Shown here: positions 17,887 to 25,876 of the stretch, piece by piece
How the letters are laid out: every line of letters begins with the position of its first letter
Numbering within the stretch: position 1 is the stretch's first letter
Source: Bacteroidales bacterium
Lineage (GTDB): Bacteria > Bacteroidota > Bacteroidia > Bacteroidales > UBA932
Reading direction: 5' to 3'
Length of the DNA stretch: 37,200 nt
Assembly: GCA_015060395.1 (NCBI GenBank)
Contig: SUYP01000026.1
Span: 1 to 37,200 of the forward strand
The notes under the pieces: generated by a model
The model's database searches: none
Told to the model about the DNA's origin: nothing
Seen by the model: the letters and a program-made list of their open reading frames with translations, nothing else
Translations under genes and position numbers: made by a program

Positions 17887-17918
17887 CGATGCCTGCTGCG
17901 CTCTGACAGCAGGCATCG
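17887..17918. repeat. REP hairpin copy 4
   Basis: Perfect 12-bp stem CGATGCCTGCTG / CAGCAGGCATCG with 8-nt loop CGCTCTGA. It lies 3.6 kb from the RAYT gene, in the leader of the NlpC/P60 gene. A second short palindrome, CAGCCTG-N8-CAGGCTG, precedes it at about 17848-17869. Confidence 0.88.
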
Positions 17919-17959
17919 AAAGGAAGATGTTGATTATCAAAGCATTACGCGACAGGGTT

Positions 17960-18979
17960 ATGAAAAGGAAGATAGGAATATTGTTTGTGCTGCTTATATC
18001 ACTGGCGGCATCGGCTCAGGAGAAAAGGATGGCAGTGGTGGAATTTTCGACAAGCTATCTCAGGCTGAAGCCGGATTACGAGTCACCTCTGGAGACGCAG
18101 GAGCTTATGGGAACCGTGGTGGAGATTGTCGGAGAGGAGAGCTATTGGAGGGAGGTTGTGACACCGCAGCCATACAGAGCCTGGTGCACGGACCAAGGAC
18201 TTGTAGAGATGAACGCCGAAGAGCTTAAGGCGTACGAAGAGGCTCCGAAAGTGATGTACAAGGAGCTGTACGGGCATATTTATTCGGAACCGTCCTGCAG
18301 AGCTCAGACTATATGCGACCTGGTGGGTGGGGATCTTCTCAGACTGGCGCAGCCGGCGCGGAACCCTCAAGCAGGCCTGAGAGGGAAATGGACAAAGGTT
18401 ATGCTTCCTTCAGGCAAGACGGGATATGTGCCGACAAAGGAGATAAAGCCGCACACAGGGTTCGTTTCCATAGCTATGGGAGAAGGATCGTCCGAGAGCA
18501 TATCGCCGGAGACTACAGAGGCCATAATAGCTGAGGCGGAAAAGCTTCTGGGAGCACCTTATCTCTGGGGTGGTATGTCTGCAAAGGGAGTTGATTGCAG
18601 CGGACTTGTACGTATCTGCCACATAATGAACGGAATACATCTTCCGAGAAATGCTTCCCAGCAGGTAAAGTGTGGCGAGAGGATAGAGATTCCTCTACAA
18701 GACAGGGATGACAATGAAGGGGAGGCACACGGAGACAGGACGGAAAGCCTGAAAGAAGATATGACCCGGAGGATAAGTAACCTCCAGCGCGGAGACCTCG
18801 TCTTCTTCGGTACGCCGGCGAGCGATGAGAGGCCTATTAGGATCACCCACGTCGGAATATATCTCGGAAACAACAGGATAATCCACTCATCACATAGAGT
18901 CAGGATCAACTCTCTGATCCCTGGAGACCCGGACTATTACGAGAATGCACATAGGCTTGTGGCTGCGATAAGGTTGTAG
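17960..18979 (+). CDS. NlpC/P60 peptidoglycan endopeptidase with SH3 domains
   Basis: 339 residues from the ATG at 17960, which gives a clean signal peptide (MKRKIGILFVLLISLAASAQ). Two SH3-like segments (about residues 22-85 and 98-165) precede the NlpC/P60 domain. The catalytic triad is visible: Cys213 in VDCSGL, His297 in THVGIYLG, and a third polar residue at His309 in RIIHSSHR. Homologous in layout to Bacteroides gamma-D-glutamyl-L-diamino acid endopeptidases, which cut cell-wall muropeptides. A 25-residue acidic insert (about 245-270) lies between Cys and His. The start excludes the REP hairpin. Confidence 0.9.
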   Translation: MKRKIGILFVLLISLAASAQEKRMAVVEFSTSYLRLKPDYESPLETQELMGTVVEIVGEESYWREVVTPQPYRAWCTDQGLVEMNAEELKAYEEAPKVMYKELYGHIYSEPSCRAQTICDLVGGDLLRLAQPARNPQAGLRGKWTKVMLPSGKTGYVPTKEIKPHTGFVSIAMGEGSSESISPETTEAIIAEAEKLLGAPYLWGGMSAKGVDCSGLVRICHIMNGIHLPRNASQQVKCGERIEIPLQDRDDNEGEAHGDRTESLKEDMTRRISNLQRGDLVFFGTPASDERPIRITHVGIYLGNNRIIHSSHRVRINSLIPGDPDYYENAHRLVAAIRL

Positions 18980-19003
18980 ATTATTAAAATTTTATTACCT
19001 TTG
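18973..19003 (+). promoter_or_regulatory. Promoter of the small conserved protein gene
   Basis: GTTG (18973-18976), exactly 19 nt, TACCTTTG (18996-19003). It overlaps the stop codon of the preceding gene and lies 40 nt before the next start. Confidence 0.75.
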
Positions 19004-19042
19004 TCAGGTTATAACACAAAAATCATTTAATACGTATTGATT

Positions 19043-19318
19043 ATGAACCTTAGAGTTTTCAAAAAAGACATCGAGTATTTCGTTGGTGAATTCATTGATG
19101 ACTGCGCTCTTTTCGTAGCGCTCAACCCACACAAGGATGCTGACGAGATCGCACAGATAATCGACGAGGCTGTTGACCTCTACAACGACCTCAAGCAGCG
19201 TTCAAACCATCCTGAAGGCAGCAAGAAGGCATTCTACAACGGCCTCACAAAGGAGATGTTCGAGAAGCTCGATACTCTCTGCGAGAAGCTCAGCGCAGTG
19301 GTTTCAAAGCAGGCGTAA
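19043..19318 (+). CDS. Small conserved hypothetical protein
   Basis: 91 residues from the ATG at 19043. Highly charged and probably helical (NPHKDADEIAQIIDEAVDLYNDL, then LTKEMFEKLDTLCEKLSAVV), no signal peptide, cytoplasmic. It has its own consensus promoter and a very strong terminator, and its codon use is like highly expressed genes, suggesting an abundant protein. I recognise the type from Bacteroidales genomes but know no function. Confidence 0.8.
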   Translation: MNLRVFKKDIEYFVGEFIDDCALFVALNPHKDADEIAQIIDEAVDLYNDLKQRSNHPEGSKKAFYNGLTKEMFEKLDTLCEKLSAVVSKQA

Positions 19319-19332
19319 ACAGCTCGTCCACA

Positions 19333-19379
19333 AAAACAAAGAACCGGTTTCAGTGAGACTGAAACCGGTTCTTTGTTTT
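19333..19379. terminator. Bidirectional terminator, 21-bp stem
   Basis: Perfect 21-bp inverted repeat (19333-19353 with 19359-19379) with a 5-nt loop TGAGA and flanking A/T runs (AAAACAAAG / CTTTGTTTT). It lies between the convergent small protein gene and galE, touching the galE stop codon. Confidence 0.92.
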
Positions 19380-20430
19380 ATTTTCCTGCCAGATGCTTTT
19401 CCCAGGCCCAGGCTGAGGCGAGGGTGTCCTCGACCGAGCGCTCGGCCTTCCAGCCCAGTTCTTCGTTGGCGAGGGTGGTGTCGGCCCAGATGGCGACTAC
19501 ATCACCAGGACGACGAGGGGCGAACTTATAATTCAGCTTGATGCCGTTTACTTTCTCAAAGGCAGTTACCAGCTCATACACAGAGACCGGACGTCCTGTG
19601 CCGATATTGAATATCTCATAACCCTCTTTCATCTTGCCGTCAAGCATCCTGGATACGGCAGCGACGTGAGCTTTGGCAAGGTCAACCACATCGATATAGT
19701 CACGGAGGCAGGTGCCGTCTTCAGTCGGATAGTCATTTCCGAATATGCTGAGACACTCACGTTTTCCGATGGCAGTCTGGGTGATGAAAGGAACGAGATT
19801 GTTCGGAACGCCACGAGGGAGTTCGCCTATAAGTGCAGAAGGATGAGCACCTATAGGGTTGAAGTAGCGGAGGGCGATTCCCTTTACCGGGCCTTGTCCG
19901 TCAGCTCCGTCAAAGCCTGATGTGGCCTTCACGACATCACGAAGTATGTCTTCGCACATCTGCTTTGTGTTTCCGTACGGAGATGTAGCCGGAAGACGCG
20001 GAGTCTGCTCTGTCACAGGAAGGTTCTCAGCCTCTCCATATACCGTCGCAGAAGATGAGAAGAGGACATTGCAGCCACCGTGGCGTTTTGCCGATTCAAG
20101 TATGTTCAGGAATGACACGAGATTATTCCTATAATACATAATAGGTTCTGCAACCGATTCACCCACAGCCTTATACGCAGCAAAATGGATGACCGCATCT
20201 ATCTTGTGCTCTGTGAAGATCCTTTCGACTGCCGAAGCATCACAGCAGTCGATCCGCTCAAACGGAATGTCGTCCCTGCCGGTGATCTTCTTCACACCTT
20301 CAAAACAGGTCATATCACAGTTTGACATATTATCGGCTACCACAACATCGTAGCCTGCCCCGATGAGTTCGACAGCTACGTGACTGCCGATATAGCCGGC
20401 ACCGCCGGAAACAAGAACTTGCTTTGCCAT
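19378..20430 (-). CDS. galE: UDP-glucose 4-epimerase
   Basis: 350 residues from the ATG at 20430; the longer in-frame extension runs into the divergent dacB and is rejected. Interconverts UDP-glucose and UDP-galactose, cytoplasmic. NAD-binding GGAGYIGSH (9-17), the SSSATVYG segment (Ser126-Thr129) and the catalytic YGNTK (Tyr152, Lys156) are all present, plus DGTCLRDYIDV and YNIGTG-like FNIGTG. A -7 box TAACTTTG (minus strand, 20463-20470) lies 32 nt upstream, without a clear -33. Confidence 0.95.
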   Translation of the reverse strand: MAKQVLVSGGAGYIGSHVAVELIGAGYDVVVADNMSNCDMTCFEGVKKITGRDDIPFERIDCCDASAVERIFTEHKIDAVIHFAAYKAVGESVAEPIMYYRNNLVSFLNILESAKRHGGCNVLFSSSATVYGEAENLPVTEQTPRLPATSPYGNTKQMCEDILRDVVKATSGFDGADGQGPVKGIALRYFNPIGAHPSALIGELPRGVPNNLVPFITQTAIGKRECLSIFGNDYPTEDGTCLRDYIDVVDLAKAHVAAVSRMLDGKMKEGYEIFNIGTGRPVSVYELVTAFEKVNGIKLNYKFAPRRPGDVVAIWADTTLANEELGWKAERSVEDTLASAWAWEKHLAGK

Positions 20431-20529
20431 AATTTCAGTTTTAAGGACATTGTCCATCTTGGCAAAGTTAAGCATAATAACGTAACCATCTGACGAATTT
20501 ATATTATTTTTGCTGAAAATTCTCCGACT

Positions 20530-22002
20530 ATGAAAAGGAATGTCATAACCATCATATCTATATTTCTGGCCTGCCTGCAGGTCTCTGCACAGTCTCTTCA
20601 GGAAAGCATCGAATCCATCATCAGCGACAAGGCTTTTTCCGAGGCGACGATTGGAATCTGCGTGAGAACCGGAGACGGAAGAACTCTTGCCGACATCGAT
20701 TCCGACAATATGATTATGCCTGCATCTAATATGAAGCTGATATCCACAGGTGCGGCACTCCATCGACTAGGCCCTGACCATCAATATGTTACGAAGGTCG
20801 GATATGACGGAAAGATCGTAAGCGGGGTTCTTCAGGGCGATCTGTACATCATCGGAGGAGGTGACCCTACCACCGGATCAAAAGACTCCATTGCTGCACC
20901 GATAGAAAAACTGTTCGGACAATGGGAGAAGATGATCCGGAATGCGGGAATCAGACGTATCGAAGGGCATATAATCGGAGACGGAAGATATTTCGACGGT
21001 ATGCCTGAGCATCCGAGCTGGCAATGGAGCGACATAGGCACATACTACGGATCCGGAGCTACGGGACTTATGTTCTATGAGAACGCACAGTCATTCAGAG
21101 CTTCCGCAGGCAAAAGTACGGGAGACCCAGTAAACATAGCTCCGACATATCCGGTCGCGCCCTGGATGGAGTTCAGGTACAGCTGCACCACCGGTAAGGC
21201 CGGAACAGGAGACCAGCTGTATATGTATGCCAGCGACCTTTCCCCTGTTGCCGAGATCAGGGGCACTTTCGGTGTTGACAGAGCTGCCAAAAGGGTCGAT
21301 TGCACTAACAAATTCCCGGAATATACGCTTGCCAGCTACTTTGCGGACTATCTCAAGGGCAAGGGGATATCTTCGGACGGACCTGCGGATTTCAGATTAT
21401 GCACCGGTACGAAGGCTGCCAGCCCTGAGACACTGACTATGCTGGGCTCCACATTATCACCGACCTTGAAGAGGATAGTGTTCGAGACAAACCACGCCAG
21501 CAACAATCTCTACGCTGAGACACTGCTCAAGACGCTTGGCAAGACGGTAACAGGAAGCGCCTGCTACGACTCCACCTACGTAGCTCTGGAAAGTGTGTTC
21601 AAAGATCTGGGAGTCAGCGCCTCACGCGGAATCAGCGCAGCTGACGGAAGCGGACTTTCCCGACAGAATTATGTGTCTCCGGACTTCTTCTGCAGATTCC
21701 TTACGGCAATGATGTCTTCGCCATATTTCGAAGACTACATATACACATTACCATCTCCGGGCTCCAAAGGAACTCTTTCGGGCAATATGAAGAACAGCGC
21801 TCCGGAAGTCAGGTCAAGGATCAAGGTCAAGAGCGGATCTATGAACGGAGTAAGGTGCTACAGCGGATATGTAATCCCTGCAGAAGGATGCAAGGACGAG
21901 ACAATAATATTCTCGCTGATGGTTAACAACTGCACCGCACCGACCTGGAAGATACGTCAGCTGCTGGACAAGATTATGGCCGAGCTGGCCGCAGCCAATT
22001 AA
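20530..22002 (+). CDS. dacB: D-alanyl-D-alanine carboxypeptidase/endopeptidase (PBP4, DacB)
   Basis: 490 residues with a signal peptide (MKRNVITIISIFLACLQVSAQ). Class C penicillin-binding protein of the PBP4 (peptidase S13) family, periplasmic, trimming peptidoglycan peptides. The three motifs are present: SNMK with Ser66 and Lys69, SNN at 324-326, and KSG at 434-436. The family's extra domain lies between the first two motifs. The stop overlaps that of convergent radA by 4 nt. A possible -7 box TATTTTTG is at 20505-20512. Confidence 0.93.
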   Translation: MKRNVITIISIFLACLQVSAQSLQESIESIISDKAFSEATIGICVRTGDGRTLADIDSDNMIMPASNMKLISTGAALHRLGPDHQYVTKVGYDGKIVSGVLQGDLYIIGGGDPTTGSKDSIAAPIEKLFGQWEKMIRNAGIRRIEGHIIGDGRYFDGMPEHPSWQWSDIGTYYGSGATGLMFYENAQSFRASAGKSTGDPVNIAPTYPVAPWMEFRYSCTTGKAGTGDQLYMYASDLSPVAEIRGTFGVDRAAKRVDCTNKFPEYTLASYFADYLKGKGISSDGPADFRLCTGTKAASPETLTMLGSTLSPTLKRIVFETNHASNNLYAETLLKTLGKTVTGSACYDSTYVALESVFKDLGVSASRGISAADGSGLSRQNYVSPDFFCRFLTAMMSSPYFEDYIYTLPSPGSKGTLSGNMKNSAPEVRSRIKVKSGSMNGVRCYSGYVIPAEGCKDETIIFSLMVNNCTAPTWKIRQLLDKIMAELAAAN

Positions 22003-23387
22003 TCCTGACCTCTGAAAAGAGAGCGGCATAATGCCGGAACATCCGGAACCTTCACCACCTCTATACCTTTGACACCCTGCCCTGCAAGCCCTTCAAGACT
22101 GCTGAACGACGAAACGAAGATCCTTCTGAATCCCAGGCGGGCAGCTTCTATTATGCGCCTTTCGGTCTGAGCCACAGGGCGTATTTCGCCGCTGAGTCCG
22201 ACCTCTCCGGCAAAACAGACATCCGAAGGAATGGCAAAATCAAAATTGGAAGACAACACCGCCGATATCACGGCAAGGTCGCAGGCAGGATCGTTTACCT
22301 TGAGGCCTCCGGCCATATTCAGGAACACATCCTTGACGCTCAATTTGAACCCGGCTCTTTTCTCCAGAACCGCCAGAAGCATATTGAGGCGGCGCACATC
22401 AAAGCCTGTGGCGCTGCGCTGAGGAGTACCATACGCCGCCGAGCTCACAAGTGACTGTACTTCAATGAGGAACGGCCTTGTTCCATCAAGCATTGCACTG
22501 ACCGCAACACCGCTGAGTCCCTCCTCGTGCATAGGGATAAGCATCTCTGACGGATTGCTGACCTCCCGGAGACCTTTGCCGGTCATCTCGAAGACAGCCA
22601 GCTCCGAAGTCGAGCCGAAACGGTTCTTTATGCTTCTGAGAAGTCTGTATGTACCCCTGTTGTCACCTTCGAACTGAAGCACCACATCGACGATATGTTC
22701 CAGGATCTTCGGACCCGCAATGCTTCCCTCCTTTGTGATATGGCCGATCAATATGACCGGGACGCCCGTTTCTTTGGCAAAGCGGAGCAGCATCGCCGCC
22801 GTCTCCTTTATCTGGGTCACCGAACCCGGAGATGACTCAACATTCTGGGAAAACATCGTCTGTACAGAGTCCACGACCATCAGGTCAGGCATCATCGCGC
22901 GTGCTTCCGCTATGATGTTCTCCATCAGCGTCTCGCTGTATATCATACAGTTGGAGTCGTCTCCTCCGATACGCGCAGCCCTGAGCTTCACCTGCTTCGC
23001 GCTTTCCTCACCAGTCACATAAAGGGTCTTGAGATGAGGACAATGCAAGGGGATCTGCAGAGAAAGCGTTGACTTTCCTATTCCCGGTTCACCGCCTATA
23101 AGGACCAGAGAACCCTCCACAAGGCCGCCTCCGAGAATCCTATCGACCTCTCCGTTATTAAGGGATATGCGGTTCTCGACAGAAGAATCTATATGAGACA
23201 GAGGCATCGGCTTATGTCCCGATCCCGGCACAGAGACAGCTGCAGCGGCAGTTTTCTTCCCTGTCGCCACCTTTTCCTCTACCATCGTGTTCCACTCTCC
23301 GCAGGCAGGGCATCTGCCCATCCATTTCGGACTTTCATTTCCGCATTCCTTGCAGAACCAAACTGTCTTTGTCTTTACCGTTGCCAT
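21999..23387 (-). CDS. radA: DNA repair protein RadA
   Basis: 462 residues, normal family length. N-terminal zinc finger (C12, C15, C26, C29), Walker A GEPGIGKST (99-107), the RadA-specific KNRFG motif (255-259) and a C-terminal Lon-like domain ending with GEVGLSGEIRPV. RadA is a hexameric helicase that helps branch migration in recombination repair. Convergent with dacB: the two stop codons share TTAA. Confidence 0.97.
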   Translation of the reverse strand: MATVKTKTVWFCKECGNESPKWMGRCPACGEWNTMVEEKVATGKKTAAAAVSVPGSGHKPMPLSHIDSSVENRISLNNGEVDRILGGGLVEGSLVLIGGEPGIGKSTLSLQIPLHCPHLKTLYVTGEESAKQVKLRAARIGGDDSNCMIYSETLMENIIAEARAMMPDLMVVDSVQTMFSQNVESSPGSVTQIKETAAMLLRFAKETGVPVILIGHITKEGSIAGPKILEHIVDVVLQFEGDNRGTYRLLRSIKNRFGSTSELAVFEMTGKGLREVSNPSEMLIPMHEEGLSGVAVSAMLDGTRPFLIEVQSLVSSAAYGTPQRSATGFDVRRLNMLLAVLEKRAGFKLSVKDVFLNMAGGLKVNDPACDLAVISAVLSSNFDFAIPSDVCFAGEVGLSGEIRPVAQTERRIIEAARLGFRRIFVSSFSSLEGLAGQGVKGIEVVKVPDVPALCRSLFRGQD

Positions 23388-23446
23388 CTTTGCTCGTATT
23401 ACAGTACAAATTTAATCGAAAGATTCTTCATTCGGCCAAACAGGGC

Positions 23447-23482
23447 ACAAAAAAAGATATTGTTCTTTTCAGGACAATATCT
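23447..23482 (-). terminator. Intrinsic terminator of the cysteine-rich lipoprotein gene
   Basis: On the minus strand AGATATTG, 12-nt loop, CAATATCT followed at once by a run of seven Ts. Lies 38 nt past the stop at 23520. Confidence 0.75.
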
Positions 23483-23519
23483 CGGCAGAGCGGCAGAACC
23501 GCTTGTAACGTGGCTTTGA

Positions 23520-23747
23520 TTACTCAGCCTTGTTGCAGTCAACGCAAGTGCTGTCGCACTGAGCGCACTTTGTCGAATCGCAGCACTCCTTTGCGCAAGA
23601 ATCTGCCTTCTGGCATCCTTCGCACTCTGTGCATTCTGTGCACTCTGTTGCAGCGCACTCCTCAGTTGCCTTGTTGTTATTGCAAGCGCAAGATGCAGCA
23701 GCGAACATTGCAGCTACTACTGCCATAGACATAAATACCTTCTTCAT
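23520..23747 (-). CDS. Cysteine-rich small lipoprotein, possible metal binder
   Basis: 75 residues from the ATG at 23747. Signal peptide MKKVFMSMAVVAAMFAAASC with lipobox AASC, so exported and lipid-anchored. The mature ~56 residues hold 14 cysteines, many as CxxC or CC pairs (TECTECTECEGC, KECCDSTKCAQC, CDSTCVDC). No homologue comes to mind; the density resembles metallothioneins, so metal or thiol chemistry at the envelope is an inference. It has a full promoter (23789-23820) and its own terminator, so it is an independent, likely well expressed unit. Confidence 0.8.
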   Translation of the reverse strand: MKKVFMSMAVVAAMFAAASCACNNNKATEECAATECTECTECEGCQKADSCAKECCDSTKCAQCDSTCVDCNKAE

Positions 23748-23788
23748 AGTCATTCGAAATTAAAAGGGTTAAACAAAACACTATTGGG

Positions 23789-23820
23789 CAAAATTACGAC
23801 TTACATTTTGAAATCACAAA
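23789..23820 (-). promoter_or_regulatory. Promoter of the cysteine-rich lipoprotein
   Basis: Minus strand TTTG (23817-23820), 20 nt, TAATTTTG (23789-23796); 41 nt before the start codon. Confidence 0.8.
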
Positions 23821-23851
23821 TAATTGTAACAAAAAAGAACGTATGTAGCTT

Positions 23852-24343
23852 CTACCTATCCACTTCGAACACTTCCATATCGTGAATCTTCCCGTCATCT
23901 ATATGGAATCGCAAGGCTGTCCTTACAATATGAAAGCCTTGAATTCCAGCTGCCCCGGGATTGATGACCAGCATATTCCTCTTCGTATCACGAACGACCT
24001 TTAGGATATGCGAGTGCCCGCATACGAATATATCGGGATGGAGTTCGTCTATAAGCTTGCGCGCGCGAGGATCATATCTGCCGGGATATCCTCCTATGTG
24101 CGTCATCAGGACCTTCAGCCCTTCACACTCGAAGAAACGGTGAAGCGGATGGGTGAAACGCAGATCGTGGTTGTCGCAATTTCCAGCTACTCCGACAAGG
24201 GGCTTGAAGTCTGCCATCCGGGCGGCAAGTTCCATACCTCCACCGAAATCACCGGCGTGCCATATCTGATCCACCTGTGAGAAGAACTCTCTGAACCGGG
24301 GATCGAAAACGCCGTGAGTGTCTGAAATAAGGCCTATGTACAT
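23852..24343 (-). CDS. YfcE-type metallophosphoesterase
   Basis: 163 residues, calcineurin-like phosphoesterase of the short YfcE/MJ0936 type. All metal ligands are visible: D8 and H10 (SDTH), D32 (GDF), N55 (GNCD), H82 (THIGG), H110 and H112 (GHSH). Such enzymes hydrolyse phosphodiesters in vitro, with unclear physiological substrate. Divergent from rsmE with 69 nt between. Confidence 0.9.
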   Translation of the reverse strand: MYIGLISDTHGVFDPRFREFFSQVDQIWHAGDFGGGMELAARMADFKPLVGVAGNCDNHDLRFTHPLHRFFECEGLKVLMTHIGGYPGRYDPRARKLIDELHPDIFVCGHSHILKVVRDTKRNMLVINPGAAGIQGFHIVRTALRFHIDDGKIHDMEVFEVDR

Positions 24344-24365
24344 AATATGACGGTTTGTTGTCGTG

Positions 24366-24391
24366 CAAAATTAGCATTTTGATTATATTTG
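24366..24391. promoter_or_regulatory. Overlapping divergent -7 boxes
   Basis: TATATTTG on the plus strand (24384-24391) toward rsmE and TAATTTTG on the minus strand (24366-24373) toward the phosphoesterase. No clear -33 partner at 19-21 bp for either; GTTG at 24357-24360 is 23 bp from the plus box. Confidence 0.45.
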
Positions 24392-24412
24392 CGTCATCAG
24401 AACCTTCAAAAA

Positions 24413-25132
24413 ATGGAACTTTTCTACTCAAGGGATATAGATGGAAGCATCTGCAGACTGGATGCGGATGAGTCAGGACATTGCATCAAGGTGCTCAGAC
24501 ACAGGGCCGGAGACGAGATTTCTGTGATCGACGGATACGGCAGCCTCTACAGATGCAGGATAACTTCAGACAGTCACAAAGGCGTGGAAGCAGCAGTCCT
24601 TTCTGCCGAGGAGGGATGGGGAGCCCATCCGTACAGACTTCATCTTGCAGTGTGCCCTACCAAGAACAACGACAGATATGAGTGGTTTGCAGAAAAGGCC
24701 TGCGAACTCGGATTCGATGAGCTGTCTCCAGTGATAGGAGAGCATTCAGAGAGACGCATACTCAAGACTGCACGCGTGGAGAAGGTTCTGATCAGTGCCG
24801 CCAAGCAGTCTCTTAAAGCCTCTGTCCCCCGTGTCAACGAGCCTGTTTCCGTCAGGGAGTTCATCTGCAGCGCTCCGGAAGACGCACTGAAGTTGATAGC
24901 CTATTGCTTTGAGGATGAGAGAGTTCCAAGAAGGAGCATAAAGGAGGTCCTGGACTCATACTCGGGACGGGATATCGTCGTGATGATCGGTCCGGAGGGT
25001 GACTTCTCCAAAACGGAAGCCGAACTGGCTCTTGAACACGGCTTCATTCCTGTCCATCTGGGGACATCACGTCTGCGTACGGAAACCGCAGCCCTGACAG
25101 CCGCCTCCGCAGTGTACTTCCGCTATATGTAG
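24413..25132 (+). CDS. rsmE: 16S rRNA m3U1498 methyltransferase RsmE
   Basis: 239 residues from the ATG at 24413. SPOUT-class methyltransferase that methylates U1498 of 16S rRNA. N-terminal PUA-like part (HCIKVLRHRAGDEISVIDG), then NDRYEWFAEKACELG, IGPEGDF and the SAM-binding knot LRTETAAL near the C-terminus. Single gene. Confidence 0.95.
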   Translation: MELFYSRDIDGSICRLDADESGHCIKVLRHRAGDEISVIDGYGSLYRCRITSDSHKGVEAAVLSAEEGWGAHPYRLHLAVCPTKNNDRYEWFAEKACELGFDELSPVIGEHSERRILKTARVEKVLISAAKQSLKASVPRVNEPVSVREFICSAPEDALKLIAYCFEDERVPRRSIKEVLDSYSGRDIVVMIGPEGDFSKTEAELALEHGFIPVHLGTSRLRTETAALTAASAVYFRYM

Positions 25133-25140
25133 GAGGAGGG

Positions 25141-25225
25141 TAACCAGCTGACTATCTGCGACTTACCATTCCCACGTGCTGCACAACAGGGAGCACGCAG
25201 AAATGGTAATTTATTGAAGGATAGG
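25141..25225. repeat. Dispersed hairpin repeat, family B copy 2 (possible terminator)
   Basis: Starts with GCTGACTATCTGCGACTTA (25147-25165). It then forms a compound stem: outer TTACCATT (25163-25170) with AATGGTAA (25202-25209), inner CGTGCT (25075+100, i.e. 25175-25180) with AGCACG (25192-25197), 11-nt loop. Shares block order with 1118-1210. It sits between convergent rsmE and tsaC and may also stop transcription. Confidence 0.6.
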
Positions 25226-25238
25226 GATTTAACCCCTG

Positions 25239-25838
25239 CTATTTTCTGATGATTTCGATGGAATAGTCGAGGCCGACCTTTATTATGGACGAAGACTGGC
25301 CGGTAGAGCCGCGCTCCAGAGAAGGGTCAGCTATATGATCGACGGCTGTACGTACGGCTTCTGATATTTCCGAGAATTTCTTCGGAGTAGGCTCACCGGA
25401 TATGTTGGCTGAAGTGGAGACTATCGGACGTCCGAGCTTTGACACAAGCTGCCTGCAGAAATCCATCATAGGTATGCGTATGCCCACTGTGCCATCCTCT
25501 GCAACGGTATTGAAGGCCAGACAGCGGCGGTCGGATTTCATATTGCCTTTCTCTCCGGCAACGGCATCGGGATATATGATCGTCATCGGCTTGTCATTGA
25601 CTTCTATCAGCTGGACAGCCATTTCCGGGATCTCCCTGACATAGCGGCAGATCATATCTATATCGCTCGCCAGAAGCACCAGAGACTTGCTGTCTGCGCG
25701 CTTCTTCAGCGCATAGACTTTCGCAACTGCCTCAGGATCAGTGGCATCACAGCCGATCCCCCAGACTGTGTCGGTCGGGTAAAGGATGACTCCTCCTGCG
25801 CGGAGGACTTCCAAGGCTTTCTGTATTTCTTCGTTCAT
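25239..25838 (-). CDS. tsaC: L-threonylcarbamoyladenylate synthase (TsaC/YrdC)
   Basis: 199 residues from the ATG at 25838, which matches the family N-terminus. An ATG at 25880 overlaps the upstream stop (ATGA) and could be used by translational coupling, adding 14 residues. Makes threonylcarbamoyl-AMP for the tRNA t6A modification. Diagnostic motifs: LYPTDTVWGIGCD (19-31), ALKKRADSKSL, and STSANISGEPT. Last gene of the mutL-rhomboid-EEP-tsaC run. Confidence 0.93.
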   Translation of the reverse strand: MNEEIQKALEVLRAGGVILYPTDTVWGIGCDATDPEAVAKVYALKKRADSKSLVLLASDIDMICRYVREIPEMAVQLIEVNDKPMTIIYPDAVAGEKGNMKSDRRCLAFNTVAEDGTVGIRIPMMDFCRQLVSKLGRPIVSTSANISGEPTPKKFSEISEAVRTAVDHIADPSLERGSTGQSSSIIKVGLDYSIEIIRK

Positions 25839-25876
25839 AGCTGTTCTATTTAAAGATCCTGAGCATCGGGACAGGG

